Part shown: positions 1-9,471 of the stretch, one piece after another | How positions within the stretch are numbered: the stretch's first letter is position 1 | Layout of the letters: each line of letters opens with the position of its first letter | Assembly: GCF_049340185.1 (NCBI RefSeq) | Contig: NZ_JBMPPC010000012.1 | Coordinates: 16,969-80,968 of the forward strand | Length of the DNA: 64,000 nt | From: Undibacterium sp049340185 | GTDB lineage: Bacteria; Pseudomonadota; Gammaproteobacteria; Burkholderiales; Burkholderiaceae_D | Direction of reading: 5' to 3' | The notes under the pieces: generated by a model | Told to the model about the DNA's origin: nothing | The model's database searches: none | Seen by the model: the letters and a program-made list of their open reading frames with translations, nothing else | Translations under genes and position numbers: made by a program

Positions 1-53
1 CATGTCAATTGAGTGAAAATTTATTACACTGTAAGCATCATGAGATCTCGATT

Positions 54-386
54 ATGAGCAAGCGACATCAATATTTATCCTTGTCCGAAATTTCCGCAGG
101 CCGGGTACTGGCCGACGATTTGCTGGATAAACAAGGGCATGTGTTACTGCCTGCAGGTGTGATGTTGACTGACAGCATGCTGGCCTCGGTTGCTAATCAT
201 CATATACGCCAGTTATCTGTTGTTACCGAGAGTGAGCAAGATGAGGATCTGGACGAGGCAAGTGTGAATGCGCTCAAACAACATCAATTAGCTCGTCTGA
301 ACATATTGTTCCGCCATATTGATGATCAGATGCCGACCAGCATATTGCTCGATTATTTGCGTGCTTACCGGAGTGGCGACCTATGA
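54..386 (+). CDS. Conserved small protein of unknown function, partner of HDOD gene
   Basis: This 110-residue soluble protein has no signal peptide and no membrane segment. Its N-terminal third (about residues 5-55: LSLSEISAGRVLADDLLD, then LLPAGVMLTDSML) resembles the short domain that often precedes HD-GYP or HDOD signalling domains; that likeness is by eye only. I chose the ATG at 54 because a purine-rich GAGAT lies just upstream. An in-frame TTG at 9 would add 15 residues. The stop overlaps the next gene's start (ATGA at 383-386), so the two are probably translationally coupled and act together in signalling. No catalytic motif is visible and I assign no function. Confidence 0.6.
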   Translation: MSKRHQYLSLSEISAGRVLADDLLDKQGHVLLPAGVMLTDSMLASVANHHIRQLSVVTESEQDEDLDEASVNALKQHQLARLNILFRHIDDQMPTSILLDYLRAYRSGDL

Positions 387-1249
387 CTCCAGATATTCCT
401 GCACCAAGCAGCCAGCACTTGCTGCTGAACGATGTCGTTCGACACATCAAAGACTTACCGACGTTACCGGAAGTTGCAAGAGAATTGCTCTCTAATCTTG
501 ATGATGACAATATCAGTCTGGATGACATTTCAGAAAAAGTCTCTCATGACCAATCACTCGCAGCAGGCGTGCTACGCGTGGCAAATTCTTCTTTTTACGG
601 TAGTAATTCCAAGGTCGTCACCATTCAGCAAGCGGTCTCCATGCTTGGCATGCGTCAGGTAAAAAACCTGATACGACTGACGGCAATCAGCAATAGCTTT
701 CCGGCGTCCCGGTGCAGGAATTTTGATTTTCAGGCGTTCTGGAGTCACAGCATTGCAACTGCCGAATGTGCAGAACTGATCTCAAGAACACTGCACATGA
801 AACATGATTTTGCGTTTACCGCAGGCTTGCTACACGATATAGGACGGCTGGTACTGGTCACACGCTTTCCTGCACAATACGAACAGGCGATTTTGTACCG
901 GCAGCAAGAGGACTGCTATCTACTAGAAGCAGAACAGGCTGTAATGGGCATTGATCATGTAGTCGCGGGCCTGACACTCGCTGATCAGTGGCAGTTTTCT
1001 GAAGCGATTCATGATGCCATTCGCGGTCACCACGATCCCGACATCGAAGGCCTCAATTCGGTTGCCTCAATAGTCCATATCGCGAATGCGATTGTGCACG
1101 GCCTCGACCTGAGCCATATTGATGATGATCTCGTACCACTGATATCCCAAACCGCATGGAATACCGTAGGATTAGACAAGGCGGAGTATTTACGGATTTT
1201 TCGCGAAACCGAAATGCGCTTTGAGGCAATTAACGGCATTATTTTATAA
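383..1249 (+). CDS. HDOD domain signalling protein
   Basis: This 288-residue protein is almost entirely one HDOD domain, a relative of HD phosphohydrolases found in bacterial signal-transduction proteins. Visible landmarks are LPTLPEVA (residues 25-32), which opens the domain, the SLAAGVLRVANSSFYG helix region (about 58-73), and GLLHDIGRLVLV (148-159), which keeps the HD dyad. No receiver or GGDEF domain is fused to it. It overlaps the preceding small gene by four bases and is followed 17 bases later by a cNMP-binding/GGDEF gene, so the three probably form one signalling operon. HDOD proteins usually scaffold or regulate rather than hydrolyse; which applies here cannot be read from sequence. 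Confidence 0.85.
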   Translation: MTPDIPAPSSQHLLLNDVVRHIKDLPTLPEVARELLSNLDDDNISLDDISEKVSHDQSLAAGVLRVANSSFYGSNSKVVTIQQAVSMLGMRQVKNLIRLTAISNSFPASRCRNFDFQAFWSHSIATAECAELISRTLHMKHDFAFTAGLLHDIGRLVLVTRFPAQYEQAILYRQQEDCYLLEAEQAVMGIDHVVAGLTLADQWQFSEAIHDAIRGHHDPDIEGLNSVASIVHIANAIVHGLDLSHIDDDLVPLISQTAWNTVGLDKAEYLRIFRETEMRFEAINGIIL

Positions 1250-1266
1250 ATTTTTGACAGCAATTC

Positions 1267-2271
1267 ATGTATTTGGAAAAAACCCTTTTGGAACCGCTCA
1301 CCTGCTTCGGCAATGCTGATTATAAAATCGATCGCATTCACTTATTCCGCGATATTTCTGAGGAAAACCTTCATCTCATCGCAGATATCATTCAACACTG
1401 CGCTATCGTTAAAGCCCGTACTGGCCAGATCGTACTCGATGCGCACAGCTCCGGTGCAAGATTGTATGTAGTGCTGCAAGGCGTACTAGGCATTACCAGA
1501 CAAGATGCCGGCAGCAATCAATTAGAGACAGCGATTACGCAGTATTTGCCGGGAGAATGCGTTGGTGAAATCTCGGTACTGGATGAGGAGATTCACTCTT
1601 CGACAATCAGCGCACTGGCGGATAGCGAGCTGCTGGTCATCGAGGCGGAAACCTTATGGCGCTTGATTGACGAATCGAACGGTGTCGCTAAAAATTTACT
1701 GCAATTGCTATCGTTTCGTATCCGCGCCGCCAATGCACAAATCCGGAATCGCCAGAAAGTCGGAGAATTTTATCGCCAGTTATCGATGGTGGATGGTCTG
1801 ACTGGCCTGCACAATCGTGCCTGGCTGAATAGCCAGCTCCCCGGAATGATAGAACATGCTCATGCAACCGGCAATCCGCTAAGTATCATCATGGTCGACC
1901 TGGATCACTTTAAGCGATTTAATGACGATTATGGTCATCTGGTGGGTGATGATGCGTTGCAAAGTGCGGCCAAAGTCATGAATGCCGGTCTGCGCCCCTC
2001 TGATTTTGCTGCCCGCTATGGCGGGGAAGAGATGATCGTGATTTTGCCAGGTACGACACTGAAATCAGCGATTGCTGTGGCAGAGCGGTTGTGTACCCGA
2101 CTACGTAAAACCCGGGTATTTGAAGAGCGCGAAAAACCTTTACCGCATATTACCGGGTCTTTTGGCGTAGCGACTTTATCAGCGGGACAAAATACTGCTG
2201 CACTGATTGCAATAGCTGATGCCGCTTTATACCGTGCCAAAGATGAGGGGCGTAATCGCGTCGCCTCCTGA
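1267..2271 (+). CDS. Cyclic nucleotide-binding domain / GGDEF domain protein
   Basis: This 334-residue cytoplasmic protein has an N-terminal cNMP-binding (CAP effector-like) domain at about residues 26-145 and a C-terminal GGDEF domain at about 170-334, with no DNA-binding domain. The GGDEF domain shows DGLTGLHNRAWL (about 176), the metal-binding region VDLDHFKRFND, and the active loop reads GGEEM at 252-256 instead of GGDEF/GGEEF. The first four positions, including the catalytic Glu-Glu pair, are kept; only the last is unusual. It may be an active diguanylate cyclase controlled by a cyclic nucleotide or another small ligand, but this is inferred. It is the last gene of a signalling operon and ends just before a strong terminator. 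Confidence 0.85.
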   Translation: MYLEKTLLEPLTCFGNADYKIDRIHLFRDISEENLHLIADIIQHCAIVKARTGQIVLDAHSSGARLYVVLQGVLGITRQDAGSNQLETAITQYLPGECVGEISVLDEEIHSSTISALADSELLVIEAETLWRLIDESNGVAKNLLQLLSFRIRAANAQIRNRQKVGEFYRQLSMVDGLTGLHNRAWLNSQLPGMIEHAHATGNPLSIIMVDLDHFKRFNDDYGHLVGDDALQSAAKVMNAGLRPSDFAARYGGEEMIVILPGTTLKSAIAVAERLCTRLRKTRVFEEREKPLPHITGSFGVATLSAGQNTAALIAIADAALYRAKDEGRNRVAS

Positions 2272-2298
2272 GAAACAATACAGCGAGGAGCGACAAAT

Positions 2299-2340
2299 AA
2301 AAAAGCCTGCAGATATGTTGATATCCGCAGGCTTTTTTTA
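2299..2340. terminator. Bidirectional intrinsic terminator
   Basis: A 12-bp stem with one mismatch (arms 2305-2316 and 2321-2332, loop GTTG) is flanked by an A-run on the left and a T-run on the right. It can therefore end transcripts from the GGDEF gene on the plus strand and from ompW on the minus strand. Confidence 0.9.
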
Positions 2341-2383
2341 TTTATTCTGACTGGAGCTACATCGTGTCAAAATAACTTAAGGC

Positions 2384-3067
2384 TTAGAAGTGATAGCCAA
2401 CACCGACTACAATCGCGACTGGATCCAGCTTAATTTCTTGCGTCTGACCAGTAGAGAAATGCGCTGTCGTTTTCAGGTAAGTCTTCGTGACTGCTGCGTC
2501 GACATACCATTTTTCATTGATGGCATAAGCGGCACCGATCTGACCAGTTACACCAAACTTATGATCAAGTTTAAATGTTGTTGGTGAGGAGCTGCCTGTA
2601 TTGGTCAATGCGGTCAATTGTCCAGAACCTGTTTCCTTCTGGAAGTAAGCATAGGTCAAGCCGACGCCGACATAAGGACGGAAAGCAGATTTCGCCTGGA
2701 AGAAGCGATATTGAGCAAACAAAGTTGGTGGCAATACTTCAGAAGTACCCAGTTTGCCTGTGCCATTGATAGCACCCGCGCCGATCAGGTTATGTTTGTA
2801 TGGCAAACCCACCGCGAATTCCGCAGAGATATTGTCAGTGAACATATAGTTACCGACCAAAACAGGTTCAGTATCGCTACCGACGTCGGCCTTTGTACCT
2901 GGCAAAGCAGGCGCACTCAAATCACCACTTGTTACTTTTGGAGTGATTTGGTTAATACCAAATTTGGCTGACCACGTACCTGCTGATTGTGCTGAAGCAG
3001 CAACGCTCGCCGTCATCGAAACAGCGATTGCCAACAGCTTCATCGCCGTGTTAAAACTTTTATTCAT
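2384..3067 (-). CDS. ompW: OmpW family outer membrane porin
   Basis: OmpW proteins are small eight-stranded outer membrane beta-barrels that pass hydrophobic compounds. This 227-residue protein starts with a Sec signal peptide (hydrophobic LLAIAVSMTASVAASA, cleavage after about residue 26). Alternating aromatic/hydrophobic strands follow, with the family-typical LPPTLFAQYRF and FRPYVGVGLTYAYF segments near the middle. It ends in a terminal Phe (VGVGYHF), the usual outer-membrane insertion signal. Length matches the family. It is monocistronic: an SD-like GGGAGAC lies upstream and a shared terminator lies downstream. The substrate cannot be inferred. Confidence 0.9.
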   Translation of the reverse strand: MNKSFNTAMKLLAIAVSMTASVAASAQSAGTWSAKFGINQITPKVTSGDLSAPALPGTKADVGSDTEPVLVGNYMFTDNISAEFAVGLPYKHNLIGAGAINGTGKLGTSEVLPPTLFAQYRFFQAKSAFRPYVGVGLTYAYFQKETGSGQLTALTNTGSSSPTTFKLDHKFGVTGQIGAAYAINEKWYVDAAVTKTYLKTTAHFSTGQTQEIKLDPVAIVVGVGYHF

Positions 3068-3139
3068 ATTGTCTCCCGATCCTTTTGACTGATGACACCT
3101 AAGTTAGTCATCTACATAATTCGATAAAGTTGCTTGCCT

Positions 3140-3182
3140 CATCAACATCATCGTTTCAACATAAAACCCGTTGATGTTGATG
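3140..3182. repeat. 11-bp inverted repeat between the lipoprotein and ompW genes
   Basis: The arms 3140-3150 and 3172-3182 are perfect reverse complements around a 21-base loop. They lie downstream of the GDSL lipoprotein gene and upstream of ompW, both on the minus strand. There is no T-run, so it is a weak terminator at best; it could instead be an operator. Confidence 0.4.
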
Positions 3183-3229
3183 CGGAAAATCGCAAAGGTC
3201 ATCTCTACCCTTGCAATCAGGCCGTGGGC

Positions 3230-4477
3230 TTACAGCCAGCCTTTTGCAACCATTTCTTTAGATACATAACGTGCCAGCAACAAGTAACCGTATGGTGTCG
3301 GATGTACGGAGTCAGCATACTGGTAGTTATCCACTGAGCCGGAGATCGTGTTTGATTTATTGCAGACAAGTGAGGATCCCAAAGGATTTTTCGCTGCTGT
3401 CAGATCACAAGCTGGTGTCGTCACGTTCGTCAGACCATAAATCGCAGGATTGGCGAATTGATCACGATTAATGGTGTAAGCATCAACATATAAAATGCTG
3501 GCATTGCCATCGAGACCTGCTTTCAACTGGGAATTGAATGTATTCACCATGTTGAAAATCAAAGTTTGTGTGGAAGCATCTGTACTCAAACCAAACGGTG
3601 TCTGACTAATATCAGGCAAGTTCACGACGGTGACGTATTTAGCACCCTTACCGACGATCAGCGTTTTAACATAGCCAGCCAATTCAGCACCAGCTGTACC
3701 CATTGCAGTGACAACCAGTGGTGCATTAGTTTGTACGAATGCACCTGCTGCGGCTGCACCGACAGTCGGCGTCAATTTAGCGACAGCAGCTGCCTGGCAG
3801 TTAGTTGCCTGGGCATCAGTAGGAACGCAAGTACCAGCAGCGATATCTTTTTGAATCTGACCTGGCACAGCAGCAGTGACGGCCGCCGTTGCTGCAGCGG
3901 TAGCACCGGCGGAGAACGTTGCCAGCTGGATGAATACGTCGTTACCGCCAGCCATGACGAATACGATTTCGTCACCTTTGAAGGCACCGCCGTTGATTGC
4001 CAGATGGTTCTGGATTTGTGTAATAACAGGTACGGTCAACTGGCCAAGAACAGCATTGGAGCCGCCCAGCAGTTTGTTGCCAGGACCAACTGGATTCGTT
4101 ACGCGCGCACCACCTTGTGCATAGGATGTGCAACCTGCGTGGTTAACAACGGGGACGCTAAAACCTTGTGATGCCAAACCTAACAACCCTGTTTGTGCCG
4201 CGCAAGGTGCTGCCAAGCCTAACTGGGCTGCCATCAATTCTGTCCAGTTTTTAGCATTGTTCTTACCGTTTGCGTCTACATCATTGATGCTGTATTTGCC
4301 GCCTTTTAATGCTGCAACAGTACCGACTGCATAAGTGCCGACGTCGCTCAGGCTATCGCCGAACGAAACTTGGGAACTGAATTTAACCTTGGTAGTTTGA
4401 TCACCGCCACCGCCACCGCCGCAACCAGCTAGAACAGCTGCTGCAAGCAATGCCAGTGCAAAATTGGATTGACGCAT
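3230..4477 (-). CDS. SGNH/GDSL-type esterase, predicted outer-membrane lipoprotein
   Basis: The 415-residue precursor has a lipoprotein signal peptide ending in lipobox LAGC (Cys at about residue 19), followed by a run of six glycines that looks like a flexible linker. The SGNH hydrolase blocks are present: block I FGDSLSDVGTY with the nucleophilic Ser, block III MAGGNDVF with the oxyanion Asn, and block V YADSVHPTPYGY with the catalytic Asp and His. The middle holds an Ala-rich insertion. There is no C-terminal autotransporter barrel. Gly at +2 after the lipid-modified Cys predicts outer-membrane sorting. The gene has a good SD (AGGAG) and is probably transcribed alone. It is expected to hydrolyse lipid or short-chain esters at the cell surface; the substrate is unknown. 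Confidence 0.88.
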   Translation of the reverse strand: MRQSNFALALLAAAVLAGCGGGGGGDQTTKVKFSSQVSFGDSLSDVGTYAVGTVAALKGGKYSINDVDANGKNNAKNWTELMAAQLGLAAPCAAQTGLLGLASQGFSVPVVNHAGCTSYAQGGARVTNPVGPGNKLLGGSNAVLGQLTVPVITQIQNHLAINGGAFKGDEIVFVMAGGNDVFIQLATFSAGATAAATAAVTAAVPGQIQKDIAAGTCVPTDAQATNCQAAAVAKLTPTVGAAAAGAFVQTNAPLVVTAMGTAGAELAGYVKTLIVGKGAKYVTVVNLPDISQTPFGLSTDASTQTLIFNMVNTFNSQLKAGLDGNASILYVDAYTINRDQFANPAIYGLTNVTTPACDLTAAKNPLGSSLVCNKSNTISGSVDNYQYADSVHPTPYGYLLLARYVSKEMVAKGWL

Positions 4478-4726
4478 TTTGTCTCCTAATGGGAATATTT
4501 TTTAAAAATTAAGTGAACGGTCGTGCTAGTCACCGTGCGCTCAGTATGTCATCAGGATTTTTACCTGAATAGAGAAAATTACAATTCTAGAGTAAACATT
4601 CTTTTAAAAACAACGTGCTTTTACTCAAAAATAAAATCACGTTGCCAGATGCACAATTATTGCAAATAAACAACAGGCAATCAAGGCTTATTTTTCAAGT
4701 CCCTTTATTTTTAAAGCTTATTATTT

Positions 4727-7700
4727 TCAAGTCTTATTGATGTCCAGCGCCGTATCGGCAATCCGGCTATGTCTTGTGAAATAAGCCTGCGCCTGACGTC
4801 CCCACTTATCCAAGTAAGTATAGGCAATCGGAACCACTAATAAGGTGAGCAAGGTGGAAGTAATAATCCCGCCTATCACTGCACGTCCCATAGGAGCTTG
4901 CGATTCTGCTCCCTCACTCAAACCGATCGCCATCGGTAACATACCAAAAATCATTGCCAGCGTGGTCATCAGAATCGGACGCAGCCTGACCTGACCTGCC
5001 GCCAGGATCGCATCATGTTGTGACATCCCTTGTTTCTGAGATTGATTGATAAAATCGACCAGCAAAATCGCATTCTTGGTTACCAAGCCCATCAGCATAA
5101 TAAAACCGATGATGGAAAAAATATTCAAGGTACTGCCGGTAATTAATAAAGCCAGCAATACGCCGATCAGAGAAAAAGGCAGCGAGGTCATGATCGCCAG
5201 CGGTTGCAAAAAACTACCGAATTGCGACGCGAGGATCAGATAAATAAAGATCACCGCAATACCCAGCGCAGCCAATGCGGCGTTAAAAGATTCCTGCATC
5301 TCCTTAGTCTGTCCCCCGACATCGAAGCGATACCCTGGTGGCAGCTCAATGGTTTTGACCAGGTCCTGAACTTCTTTACCGACATCTCCTGCCGGACGGC
5401 CTTCGACGTTGGCATAGATTGCCGCACGACGCTGCAAATCCTGGCGCTTGATAACTCGCGGACTGGTTCCCGGAATGAATTGAACTACCTGACGCAAGGG
5501 CACCATTACCGGCGTGCCGGTCGCGTCAAGCTTGCTACTTGCCAGAGACAGATCTGCAAGGTCAGAGATTTTCTGACGACCCGATTTAGGAAGCTGTACG
5601 TTGATTTCGTAATTCTGCCCGTCTGGTGCCAGCCACTGACCTATCGTGTCACCGGCAACAAATGGTCGCAAGGCGGCGCCAATTTGCTGTACGGACAAGC
5701 CCAGATCATTCGCCAGTTCATTATTGACCTTCACCAGCACTGTCGGATTGGCTCCCGTCAAACTACTTTCCAGATCTGCGATGCCCTTGATTGCGCTCAA
5801 CTTCAGCATGACTTGATCGATAACCCCTTGCAGCTTATCTGCGTCAGGCCCCAGGATTGCCACGTAAATAGGTTTATTAAAACCGACGCCAAGTTCAATA
5901 CCGGGAACTGATTTCAAGCGTTGACGGATAGCAGATTCAATTTCTTTTTGTGGCTTGCGGTGACTGATGCGAGGTTGGGTCAGCTTCAGATTAATCTGCG
6001 CCGCATTGCGTTCGCCTTCCACACCGACACTGGTATTCATCGTCACTATTTCCGGTATTTCTTTCAAAATCGCTTCAACCTGCATGGTCTTTTCGTTGGT
6101 GTAGATCAGGCTAGAACCAACCGGCGTTTTAAGATTAAGTGAAATTTGACTGTCATCTGTTTCCGGCGCGAATTCAGTCCCAATAAACGGTAGCAAAAAG
6201 AAACTGCCGACAAAGAGTGCGAAAGTGAGTATTAGCGTTGTTTTGCGGCGTCGCAATACCAGCTCAAGAATACGCCCGTAAAGGTGATGAAGTTGATCGA
6301 TCCCGTGCTCAATCCGCTCCATCATGCGCGCCAGCCATGGAAAACGGCTAAATCGCCCTTCAGCCGGATCATGCCAAACCGAAGACAACATAGGATCTAA
6401 GGTAAAACTTACAAACAGCGATACCAGAACCGCGACAGTGACCGTAATACCAAATTGTAAAAAGTAGCGGCCAATCATGCCATTCATAAAGGCCACCGGC
6501 ACAAACACCGCAACAATCGCAAACGTCGTTGCCATGACCGCGAGCCCAATTTCATTGGTGCCATCTTCAGCCGCTTGCTTATGTCCTTTTCCCATCCCTA
6601 AATGGCGAACAATATTTTCCCTGACGACAATCGCATCATCGATTAAAAGACCAATACAAAGAGACAGCGCCATCAAAGTCATGAAGTTCAAGGTAAAGCC
6701 AAATGCCTTCAATGCAATAAAAGTGGCAATCACCGAGATCGGCAAGGTCAGGCCGGTAATGATCGTGCTACGCCAGGAATGCAAGAACAAAAATACAATC
6801 AGGATCGTTAATCCGGCGCCTTCAAGAATCGTTTCCTTGACGCCGCTTAATGACTGTTTTACGTTGTCTGCGTTGTTGTAGTTGACGTTCATGACCACAT
6901 CGGCAGGCAATCTCTTTTTCAGATCATCGATAGCCTCCATGATGCCATCGCCGACCTCTACAATATTGGCGTCCTGAATCTTGGTAACTGACACGCCGAT
7001 TGCCCGCACACCGTTGACACGCGAAACCGATAACTCTTCACGTTCACCGTCCTGAATATCGGCAACCTGCTCCAGGTAAACCGGAGCGTTGGCACGACGG
7101 GCAACGATAATTTTATTGAATCCGCGCGGATCTGTTATTTTCGCTTCCAGACGCACCAACTGATCTTTAGCCCCTTGAGTGATCAATCCTGCCGGCATGT
7201 TCTGGTTCGTTGACTGGATTGCTGCCAGCACTTCATTCACACCGACGTGATTAGCTGCCATGCGATCAGGATTCAATTTGACTTGCACCTGCCGGACAAC
7301 CGCACCCCGTACATCGACACGACCAACACCGGCGACACTCTGTAGTTTTTTCGCGATGATCTGGTCGGTCAGGTTAGATAATTCACGCAAGTTTCTTTCC
7401 TGAGAACGGATCGACATTTCCACAACAGGACGCTCATTACCGTCGCTACCACCGCGGACAATAAATGGATCTTTTACGTCTTTAGGAAAGCCCGGGCGTA
7501 TCTGAGCAACTTTGTCGCGTACTTCCTGCAGCACTTTGTCTGGATTTACGGACAACTGAAACTCAGTCCAGATACCTGCACGCCCCTCGTAAGAACTTGC
7601 CATAATCCGTTTTACGCCGCTGATCGTGTTCAATACATTCTCGACCGGCTTGGTAATATCGTTTTCAACAATTTCAGGTGATGCTCCCGGATATTGCACT

Positions 7701-7843
7701 TCCATCCAAACGCCAACAGACTGCACGTTTGGCATTTGCTCCAGCCCCAAACCTTTGTACGAAAACAATCCCAAAACCATCAGCGCTACCATCACCATGG
7801 TGGCAAAAACCGGATTCTGAATACTGACTTTGGTGATCCACAT
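4727..7843 (-). CDS. RND-family multidrug efflux permease (HAE1 type)
   Basis: This 1038-residue inner-membrane proton antiporter is full length for the AcrB/MdtB class. It starts with the usual short cytoplasmic stretch and TM1 (NPVFATMVMVALMVLGLF). Two large periplasmic porter/docking loops follow TM1 and TM7. The proton-relay Asp pair is kept in TM4 (GLLIDDAIVV, D402-D403). TM5/6 and TM11/12 carry the typical motifs (VFVPVAFMNG, GLVTKNAILLVDF, RLRPILMTTLAMIFGMLPMA). It is the second gene of a two-gene operon: the adaptor stop lies three bases upstream. No outer-membrane channel gene is adjacent, so a TolC-like protein from elsewhere is presumably used. The sequence favours drug or organic efflux over metal efflux. 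Confidence 0.93.
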   Translation of the reverse strand: MWITKVSIQNPVFATMVMVALMVLGLFSYKGLGLEQMPNVQSVGVWMEVQYPGASPEIVENDITKPVENVLNTISGVKRIMASSYEGRAGIWTEFQLSVNPDKVLQEVRDKVAQIRPGFPKDVKDPFIVRGGSDGNERPVVEMSIRSQERNLRELSNLTDQIIAKKLQSVAGVGRVDVRGAVVRQVQVKLNPDRMAANHVGVNEVLAAIQSTNQNMPAGLITQGAKDQLVRLEAKITDPRGFNKIIVARRANAPVYLEQVADIQDGEREELSVSRVNGVRAIGVSVTKIQDANIVEVGDGIMEAIDDLKKRLPADVVMNVNYNNADNVKQSLSGVKETILEGAGLTILIVFLFLHSWRSTIITGLTLPISVIATFIALKAFGFTLNFMTLMALSLCIGLLIDDAIVVRENIVRHLGMGKGHKQAAEDGTNEIGLAVMATTFAIVAVFVPVAFMNGMIGRYFLQFGITVTVAVLVSLFVSFTLDPMLSSVWHDPAEGRFSRFPWLARMMERIEHGIDQLHHLYGRILELVLRRRKTTLILTFALFVGSFFLLPFIGTEFAPETDDSQISLNLKTPVGSSLIYTNEKTMQVEAILKEIPEIVTMNTSVGVEGERNAAQINLKLTQPRISHRKPQKEIESAIRQRLKSVPGIELGVGFNKPIYVAILGPDADKLQGVIDQVMLKLSAIKGIADLESSLTGANPTVLVKVNNELANDLGLSVQQIGAALRPFVAGDTIGQWLAPDGQNYEINVQLPKSGRQKISDLADLSLASSKLDATGTPVMVPLRQVVQFIPGTSPRVIKRQDLQRRAAIYANVEGRPAGDVGKEVQDLVKTIELPPGYRFDVGGQTKEMQESFNAALAALGIAVIFIYLILASQFGSFLQPLAIMTSLPFSLIGVLLALLITGSTLNIFSIIGFIMLMGLVTKNAILLVDFINQSQKQGMSQHDAILAAGQVRLRPILMTTLAMIFGMLPMAIGLSEGAESQAPMGRAVIGGIITSTLLTLLVVPIAYTYLDKWGRQAQAYFTRHSRIADTALDINKT

Positions 7844-7846
7844 AGC

Positions 7847-9061
7847 TTAGCCTTTGACTTTATCTGAAGTCACATCGGCTGCCGGGACCGATGCAATAGC
7901 AGCTTTCGGCATACTGACTTTGCTGCCGGGCTTAATGCTATCAAGCCTGGTCGAAATAATCTGCATACCAGGCTCCAGTCCCTGAGTCACCTGAACCACC
8001 CCCTCATCTTCATTGCGCAGGCCTAATTTGACTACCTGCTGCTGAATCTGATTATTGACTATGCGATAGACCACATCACTACCATTATGCTGGCGTACCG
8101 CCGTCACGGGCATCACAGGTAAAGCATTGGTTTTTTCTAATGTTAGATTACCTTTGGCAAACATACCGCCTTTCAATACACCATCCATATTCTCAACGCT
8201 CACATAGACCAGCATTGAGCGAGACCCGGCCTCAGCAGACGGATTGATACGGGCGACTTTGCCGGTAAAAGAACGAGAGCCAAAACCATCTACAGAGAAT
8301 TTGACATTTTGGCCAATTTTGACACGGGGGATTTCGCTCGACGGCACTTGTGCCTCAAGGATCAACTGAGCGAGATTGACGATACTGAATAAGGGACTGT
8401 CTGGCGAAACCTTGTCACCAGCCTGAACGCTGCGTTTACTGACGATACCGTCTACGGGAGATTTCACCAACGTATCGGCAACAGCAAGCTGTGCAACCTC
8501 CCGCTGTGAGGTTGCAGACTTCAGGCTGGCATGCGCCAGGTCCAGACTATTCTGTGTTGTATCAAACGCATTTTGAGAAATGTAATTCTGCTTGAGCAAG
8601 GCCTCATTCGAATGACGATTTTTTTGCGCCAATGCCAGGCGAGCCTGAGCTTCATCGACAGCAGCGTCTTGGATATTGAAACGAGCACGTAAATCCGCGC
8701 TGTCAAAACGGGCGATCACTTGCCCTTTCCGGACTGGCATTCCCTCTTGCACCAAAGTTTCATGCACCTCAGCAGCAACCTTTGCCCGCACAGTAGTCTG
8801 ACTTGCTGGCATCAGTGAGCCGGATATAGGCAGGTTCAGGCTTAATTCGCGTGCTGTGATTTTCACCACATCAACAGCTGCCAGCTCATAAACCGGCTCT
8901 TTCTTAGCCATCGCTTTTTCACCGTCTTTCGCCTGCGCTGCAATCGTCTTGGTGTAGATGATCCAGCCACCGCCGACAATTAGCACAGCAATCAAACCCA
9001 TTACAGGCAAACGCCAGCGACGTTGTGATAGTGAAGACAAAACGGGAGTGTCTATTTTCAT
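7847..9061 (-). CDS. RND efflux periplasmic adaptor (membrane fusion protein)
   Basis: This 404-residue adaptor connects the RND pump to an outer-membrane channel. It has an N-terminal inner-membrane anchor (about residues 18-38, LPVMGLIAVLIVGGGWIIY) and no lipobox. Two half-lipoyl segments (about 75-110 and 190-220, including VKSPVDGIVSKRSV) flank an alpha-hairpin of heptad-like Ala/Leu-rich helices, followed by beta-barrel and membrane-proximal domains. It is the first gene of the operon, three bases before the pump gene. No TetR- or MarR-type regulator is adjacent. Confidence 0.92.
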   Translation of the reverse strand: MKIDTPVLSSLSQRRWRLPVMGLIAVLIVGGGWIIYTKTIAAQAKDGEKAMAKKEPVYELAAVDVVKITARELSLNLPISGSLMPASQTTVRAKVAAEVHETLVQEGMPVRKGQVIARFDSADLRARFNIQDAAVDEAQARLALAQKNRHSNEALLKQNYISQNAFDTTQNSLDLAHASLKSATSQREVAQLAVADTLVKSPVDGIVSKRSVQAGDKVSPDSPLFSIVNLAQLILEAQVPSSEIPRVKIGQNVKFSVDGFGSRSFTGKVARINPSAEAGSRSMLVYVSVENMDGVLKGGMFAKGNLTLEKTNALPVMPVTAVRQHNGSDVVYRIVNNQIQQQVVKLGLRNEDEGVVQVTQGLEPGMQIISTRLDSIKPGSKVSMPKAAIASVPAADVTSDKVKG

Positions 9062-9471
9062 GATCTGCTCTTGTATTATTTTTTATAAGTGGAGTAACTA
9101 CTTCGCTGCAATGCGCTCATCGTTATTTTTATAATGGCAATTTGCACTATTCAGACCTAGCTTATAGAAATAAGTTCGCCAAAATCCTCATTGTCTAAGA
9201 CGAAGATTACTGCCATTGAAGTCAAGCGTATTACAACAGAGGAATACGTACCAATAATACAATCGATCAGAAAAAAAACGGGAGACTTTAATAAAATAGC
9301 CAGTTAAATCAGGACGAAAGTTACCATCGCTCATTCAAGCTAAAGCCTAACTACGTGGAAATATGGTGGGAGCGCTTAAGGTAACAGATAAAAAGTACAG
9401 GATAAATAAATCATTCATACGCTACTCAACCGATGCCCATCCTGAGCACCAGTTGCCGACTATTAACGAGA
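9062..9471. other. Gene-free region upstream of the RND operon
   Basis: This AT-rich 410-bp stretch lies between the adaptor start and the 3' end of doxX. It must hold the RND operon promoter on the minus strand. I see no convincing hairpin, regulator gene or operator palindrome. A 70-codon plus-strand ORF at 9363-9575 runs into doxX and has no SD, so I do not call it. Confidence 0.6.
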
